Program-made: the position numbers and the translations under genes
NCBI GenBank assembly: GCA_031369365.1
Contig: JANMOP010000009.1
Span: 1-53,728, forward strand
Direction of reading: 5' to 3'
Length of the DNA: 53,728 nucleotides
DNA from: Methylotenera_A sp031369365
GTDB lineage: Bacteria > Pseudomonadota > Gammaproteobacteria > Burkholderiales > Methylophilaceae
Shown: positions 51,210-53,728 of the stretch, in pieces
Layout: each line of letters starts with the position of its first letter
Numbering within the stretch: position 1 is the stretch's first letter
The notes under the pieces: generated by a model
Seen by the model: the letters and a program-made list of their open reading frames with translations, nothing else
Databases searched by the model: none
Told to the model about the DNA's origin: nothing

Positions 51210-51686
51210 ATGACTAAAAGTTCGATTTTTTTCGCCGTCGTTTGGTTAAGTCTTGCGGTCGGCATTTACATTTTGGCTGATAATATACAAAACCCCAATA
51301 AAGCATGGCGCTTGGGTGATAACGCTAATTCAGTCGTGCTAAAACGCGGGCTAGATGGCCATTATCGCGCCGAAGCTTTAATCAATAATCAAAAAGTAAA
51401 TGTGCTGGTAGATACAGGCGCAACTGGTGTGGCAATTTCCCAGCGCGTTGCCGATAAACTAGGGCTTAAAAGCATCGAAGCCATACGCACCGAAACCGCC
51501 AATGGTGCTAGCGTGGGTTATATGGTGCGTCTAGAGTCCGTTAAAGTAGGGGGCGTAGAAGCTCAAAATGTAGCCGCTATGATTGCGCCAGGGTTAGATG
51601 GCGACGTGCTGCTAGGCATGAGCTATTTGGGGCGCATGGACGTGCGTTTGTATAATAACGAGATGACCATTAAGCAAATTGAATAA
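51210..51686 (+). CDS. Membrane-anchored retropepsin-like aspartic protease
   Basis: The 158 residues start with a membrane anchor (SSIFFAVVWLSLAVGIYILA). A single retropepsin-like domain follows, with the active-site LVDTGATGVAIS near residue 68 and the flap/end motif GDVLLGMSYLGRMDVRLYNNEMTIKQ. This is the clan AA family often annotated TIGR02281. It should work as a dimer at the periplasmic side of the membrane; substrates are unknown. Confidence 0.9.
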   Translation: MTKSSIFFAVVWLSLAVGIYILADNIQNPNKAWRLGDNANSVVLKRGLDGHYRAEALINNQKVNVLVDTGATGVAISQRVADKLGLKSIEAIRTETANGASVGYMVRLESVKVGGVEAQNVAAMIAPGLDGDVLLGMSYLGRMDVRLYNNEMTIKQIE

Positions 51687-51757
51687 AATTAAAAGTTTTA
51701 ATAATCATCGTGTTTATTTAAGCTTATTTATATTTTTAAACAGTTTAAAAACAATAA

Positions 51758-51773
51758 TGTACGCTAGCGTACA
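51758..51773. promoter_or_regulatory. Perfect 16-bp palindrome upstream of the EF-hand gene
   Basis: TGTACGCTAGCGTACA is fully self-complementary and lies 144 bases before the EF-hand gene. Its form suits a dimeric regulator such as a TetR type. Further down, ATAACA/TGTTAT (51795-51813) and ACATTTC/GAAATGT (51798-51820) form overlapping, mutually exclusive stems. Confidence 0.55.
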
Positions 51774-51916
51774 GACGATCAATAGTTAGGTTCTATAACA
51801 TTTCGTTTGTTATGAAATGTCAGAAAAATGTAAGCATTTAAAATTTGGCATGACTAATGGTTGCGAGCTAGTTAAATAACTGCTCACCAATTCAAAATCA
51901 AATCTAGGAGATTAAA

Positions 51917-52402
51917 ATGACTTTACACTTTAAAAAAGTAGCACTGGCAACTAGCATTTTGTTATCCGTCGCGACTTTATCAGTCCCAACTTATGCTGCA
52001 GATCCCATGTTGAGCACAGGCGGTTACGCACGTGAGTTTCAAAAAATGGAAATGATGAAAATGTTAGATGGTGACGGCAACAGTATGGTCACGGCAGCAG
52101 AAGCGGACAGCTATTACAATAATGTTTTTGATGCATTAAACAAAGATTCTGACGATTCGTTAGAACCTAATGAATGGTCTGGTCCGAAAAAAAATTCCAA
52201 ACTTGATTTAACCACAGGTGGTTATAGTCGCGAACTGCGCTCAATGAAAATGATGCGTTTAATGGACACAGATAGCGACAAGAAAGTCACGCGCGATGAA
52301 TTTTTAAATCACCATCGTGCAGTATTTTCAAAACTTGATACCTCGAGTGACCAAGAATTAGATGCAACAGAATGGGCGATGAAAGGCTTGCTAAGTAAAT
52401 AA
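51917..52402 (+). CDS. Secreted four-EF-hand protein, internally duplicated
   Basis: The 161 residues begin with a signal peptide (LATSILLSVATLSVPTYAA). The mature part is two similar halves, each opening with a TGGYxRE motif: LSTGGYAREFQKMEMMKMLD and LTTGGYSRELRSMKMMRLMD. Each half has two EF-hand loops: DGDGNSMVTAAE, NKDSDDSLEPNE, DTDSDKKVTRDE and DTSSDQELDATE. It should bind calcium or another hard metal ion in the periplasm. AGGAG lies seven bases before ATG, and a terminator follows. It is not a known named family to me. Confidence 0.85.
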   Translation: MTLHFKKVALATSILLSVATLSVPTYAADPMLSTGGYAREFQKMEMMKMLDGDGNSMVTAAEADSYYNNVFDALNKDSDDSLEPNEWSGPKKNSKLDLTTGGYSRELRSMKMMRLMDTDSDKKVTRDEFLNHHRAVFSKLDTSSDQELDATEWAMKGLLSK

Positions 52403-52426
52403 TGCGGCTTAGATAACAACTGATTT

Positions 52427-52456
52427 ATAAAGCCAGCTGTTGCTGGCTTTATTTTT
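52427..52456 (+). terminator. Terminator after the EF-hand gene
   Basis: The stem ATAAAGCCAGC / GCTGGCTTTAT with loop TGTT is followed by TTTTTA. Convergent pgm may also use it on the other strand, with a weaker T-run. Confidence 0.9.
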
Positions 52457-52473
52457 TATAGTTTATAGTTGGC

Positions 52474-53728
52474 TTATGTAATCACGGTTGGTTTTTCACG
52501 TCCAGTATATTGTTTTAATTCAGAAATTTTTAATGCGATTTGAATCATTTCGCTCAAGGCCACTTGCGCATCCAAATGATGATTGGCAATATTCGGCTCA
52601 AACGCCTCTAAATAAATACGTAAAGTCGCGCCCTCGGTACCAGTGCCTGACAACCTAAACACAATACGCGAGCCATCTGCAAACAGAATACGAATGCCCT
52701 GCCCAGTGCTGACCGAGGCATCAATCGGGTCGGTATAACTAAAATCATCTGCTGTTTTCACCATGTACTGGCCAAATATTTGGTTGGGCAAACTATTAAA
52801 TTGCGCTTTGATATGTGCCATCACGCCATTGGCGGCATCGGTCGGAATGTTTTCATAATCGTGGCGCGAATACACATTGCGGCCATATTCTGCCCAGTGC
52901 GCCATCACAATTTCTTCAACAGACGATTTTTTAACGGCAATAATATTCAGCCAACACAACACTGCCCACAAGCCGTCTTTCTCGCGCACATGGTTGCTGC
53001 CTGTGCCAAAGCTTTCCTCGCCGCACAACGTCACTTTATCGGCATCCATTAAATTGCCAAAAAACTTCCAACCTGTTGGCGTTTCATAACATGGAATATT
53101 CAATTTGAGCGCCACTCTATCCACCGCACCGCTAGTAGGCATACTGCGTGCAACGCCCGCCAAACCTTGTTGGTAGGCGGGTATTAATTTTGCATTGGCG
53201 GCAATAATCGCCAAACTATCTGATGGCGTAACGAAAAAGTGTTTACCCAAAATCATGTTGCGATCGCCATCACCATCCGATGCCGCACCAAAATCAGGGG
53301 CTTCATGCCCATATAAAACCTCAACCAATTCATGCGCATAAGTTAAGTTTGGGTCTGGGTGCCCACCGCCAAATGTTTCGCTCACTTCACAATTCATCAG
53401 GCTGGGTTGGCTAGAATTAAAGTCTGGCGCGCCCAAACGATTCACCAATATGTCTTTTGCATAAGGCCCCGTCACAGCGTGCATAGCGTCAAATTTAATC
53501 TTAAAACCAGAACTTAAAAGCGTTTTAATCACCGCAAAATCAAACATGCTCGCCATTAAATCGGTGTAGTCGCTTACTGGGTTAATTACCTCAACCGTAA
53601 AGCCATCAAAGCTGGTTTCACCAATAACATCAATATTTACATCTGCAAAACTGGCAATTTTATATTGGCTAATGGTTTTACTTTTGGCAAAAATCGCCTC
53701 GGTAATTTTTTCTGGCGCGGGGCCGCCG
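52474..53728 (-). CDS. pgm: Phosphoglucomutase (alpha-D-glucose type), N-terminus outside window
   Basis: Pgm interconverts glucose 1- and 6-phosphate. The frame stays open to the window edge, beginning GGPAPEKITEAIF, which matches the GGPAPE region before domain 2. The first in-window ATG is therefore internal. About 417 residues are seen (full length near 545). The metal loop ASDGDGDRNMI, the sugar-binding CGEESFGTGSNHVREKDGLW and the phosphate-binding RLSGTGTEGATLRIY are intact. The phosphoserine loop lies outside. This is a different subfamily from the mutase at 49764. Confidence 0.96.
   Translation of the reverse strand, partial: GGPAPEKITEAIFAKSKTISQYKIASFADVNIDVIGETSFDGFTVEVINPVSDYTDLMASMFDFAVIKTLLSSGFKIKFDAMHAVTGPYAKDILVNRLGAPDFNSSQPSLMNCEVSETFGGGHPDPNLTYAHELVEVLYGHEAPDFGAASDGDGDRNMILGKHFFVTPSDSLAIIAANAKLIPAYQQGLAGVARSMPTSGAVDRVALKLNIPCYETPTGWKFFGNLMDADKVTLCGEESFGTGSNHVREKDGLWAVLCWLNIIAVKKSSVEEIVMAHWAEYGRNVYSRHDYENIPTDAANGVMAHIKAQFNSLPNQIFGQYMVKTADDFSYTDPIDASVSTGQGIRILFADGSRIVFRLSGTGTEGATLRIYLEAFEPNIANHHLDAQVALSEMIQIALKISELKQYTGREKPTVIT

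Overview
The window looks like a chromosome segment of a methylotrophic betaproteobacterium of the Methylophilaceae (Methylotenera or Methylobacillus type). I infer this from an mxaRSACKL cluster for methanol dehydrogenase maturation, a zwf/pgl pair as used in the cyclic ribulose monophosphate pathway, the betaproteobacterial order pyrG-kdsA-eno-ftsB, and a modest GC content by eye. No rRNA, tRNA, CRISPR array, complete insertion sequence or prophage was recognised. Both ends cut through genes: rpsA on the left and a phosphoglucomutase on the right.

Layout. 1-4000 (+): 3' end of rpsA, ihfB, lapB, pyrF and a ComEA-like protein. 4370-7312 (-): a glycine-zipper protein and metG, the latter carrying palindromic repeats inside its reading frame. 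7575-10416 (+): a VapBC toxin-antitoxin pair, apbC/mrp, a peroxiredoxin and a DUF1003 protein. 10545-16002: divergent pgl and zwf, then dcd and a large Orn/Lys/Arg decarboxylase. 16003-21625 (-): a tight operon of aminotransferase, hom, thrC, a small secreted protein, thyA and folA. 21702-25492: a Mth938-domain protein, two envelope proteins, fabB and fabA. 25676-31385 (+): mxaR, mxaS, mxaA, mxaC, mxaK, mxaL. 31373-38063: ygfX, ygfZ, a repeat-rich spacer, then ftsB, eno, kdsA and pyrG. 38193-41142 (+): DUF485 protein, a long ActP-type symporter and a cold-shock/DUF1294 protein. 41558-45086 (-): mtnB and mtnA of methionine salvage, with an exported glycosidase-like gene between them. 45389-49285 (-): tatD, ribD, nrdR, glyA. 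49485-53728: iscX, a phosphomannomutase, an aspartic protease, an EF-hand protein and the truncated pgm.

The genes are mostly core metabolism: nucleotide synthesis (pyrF, pyrG, dcd, thyA, folA, nrdR), one-carbon metabolism (glyA, thyA, folA), NADPH supply (zwf, pgl), the threonine branch, fatty acid synthesis and envelope assembly. The accessory signal is in the spacers. At least five families of dispersed inverted repeats occupy gaps between genes, and one family has entered the metG reading frame.

The most unusual observations are: (1) ygfZ and mtnB each have a second, diverged copy of their own 3' end nearby, and nrdR has short tandem copies of its last bases, each time beside repeat DNA; (2) repeat-derived peptides in MetG; (3) loss of the sixth S1 domain from RpsA; (4) a Tat-exported clan GH-A-like protein coupled to mtnA; (5) an internally duplicated four-EF-hand secreted protein behind a perfect 16-bp palindrome; (6) a DnaA-box-like cluster upstream of mtnA.
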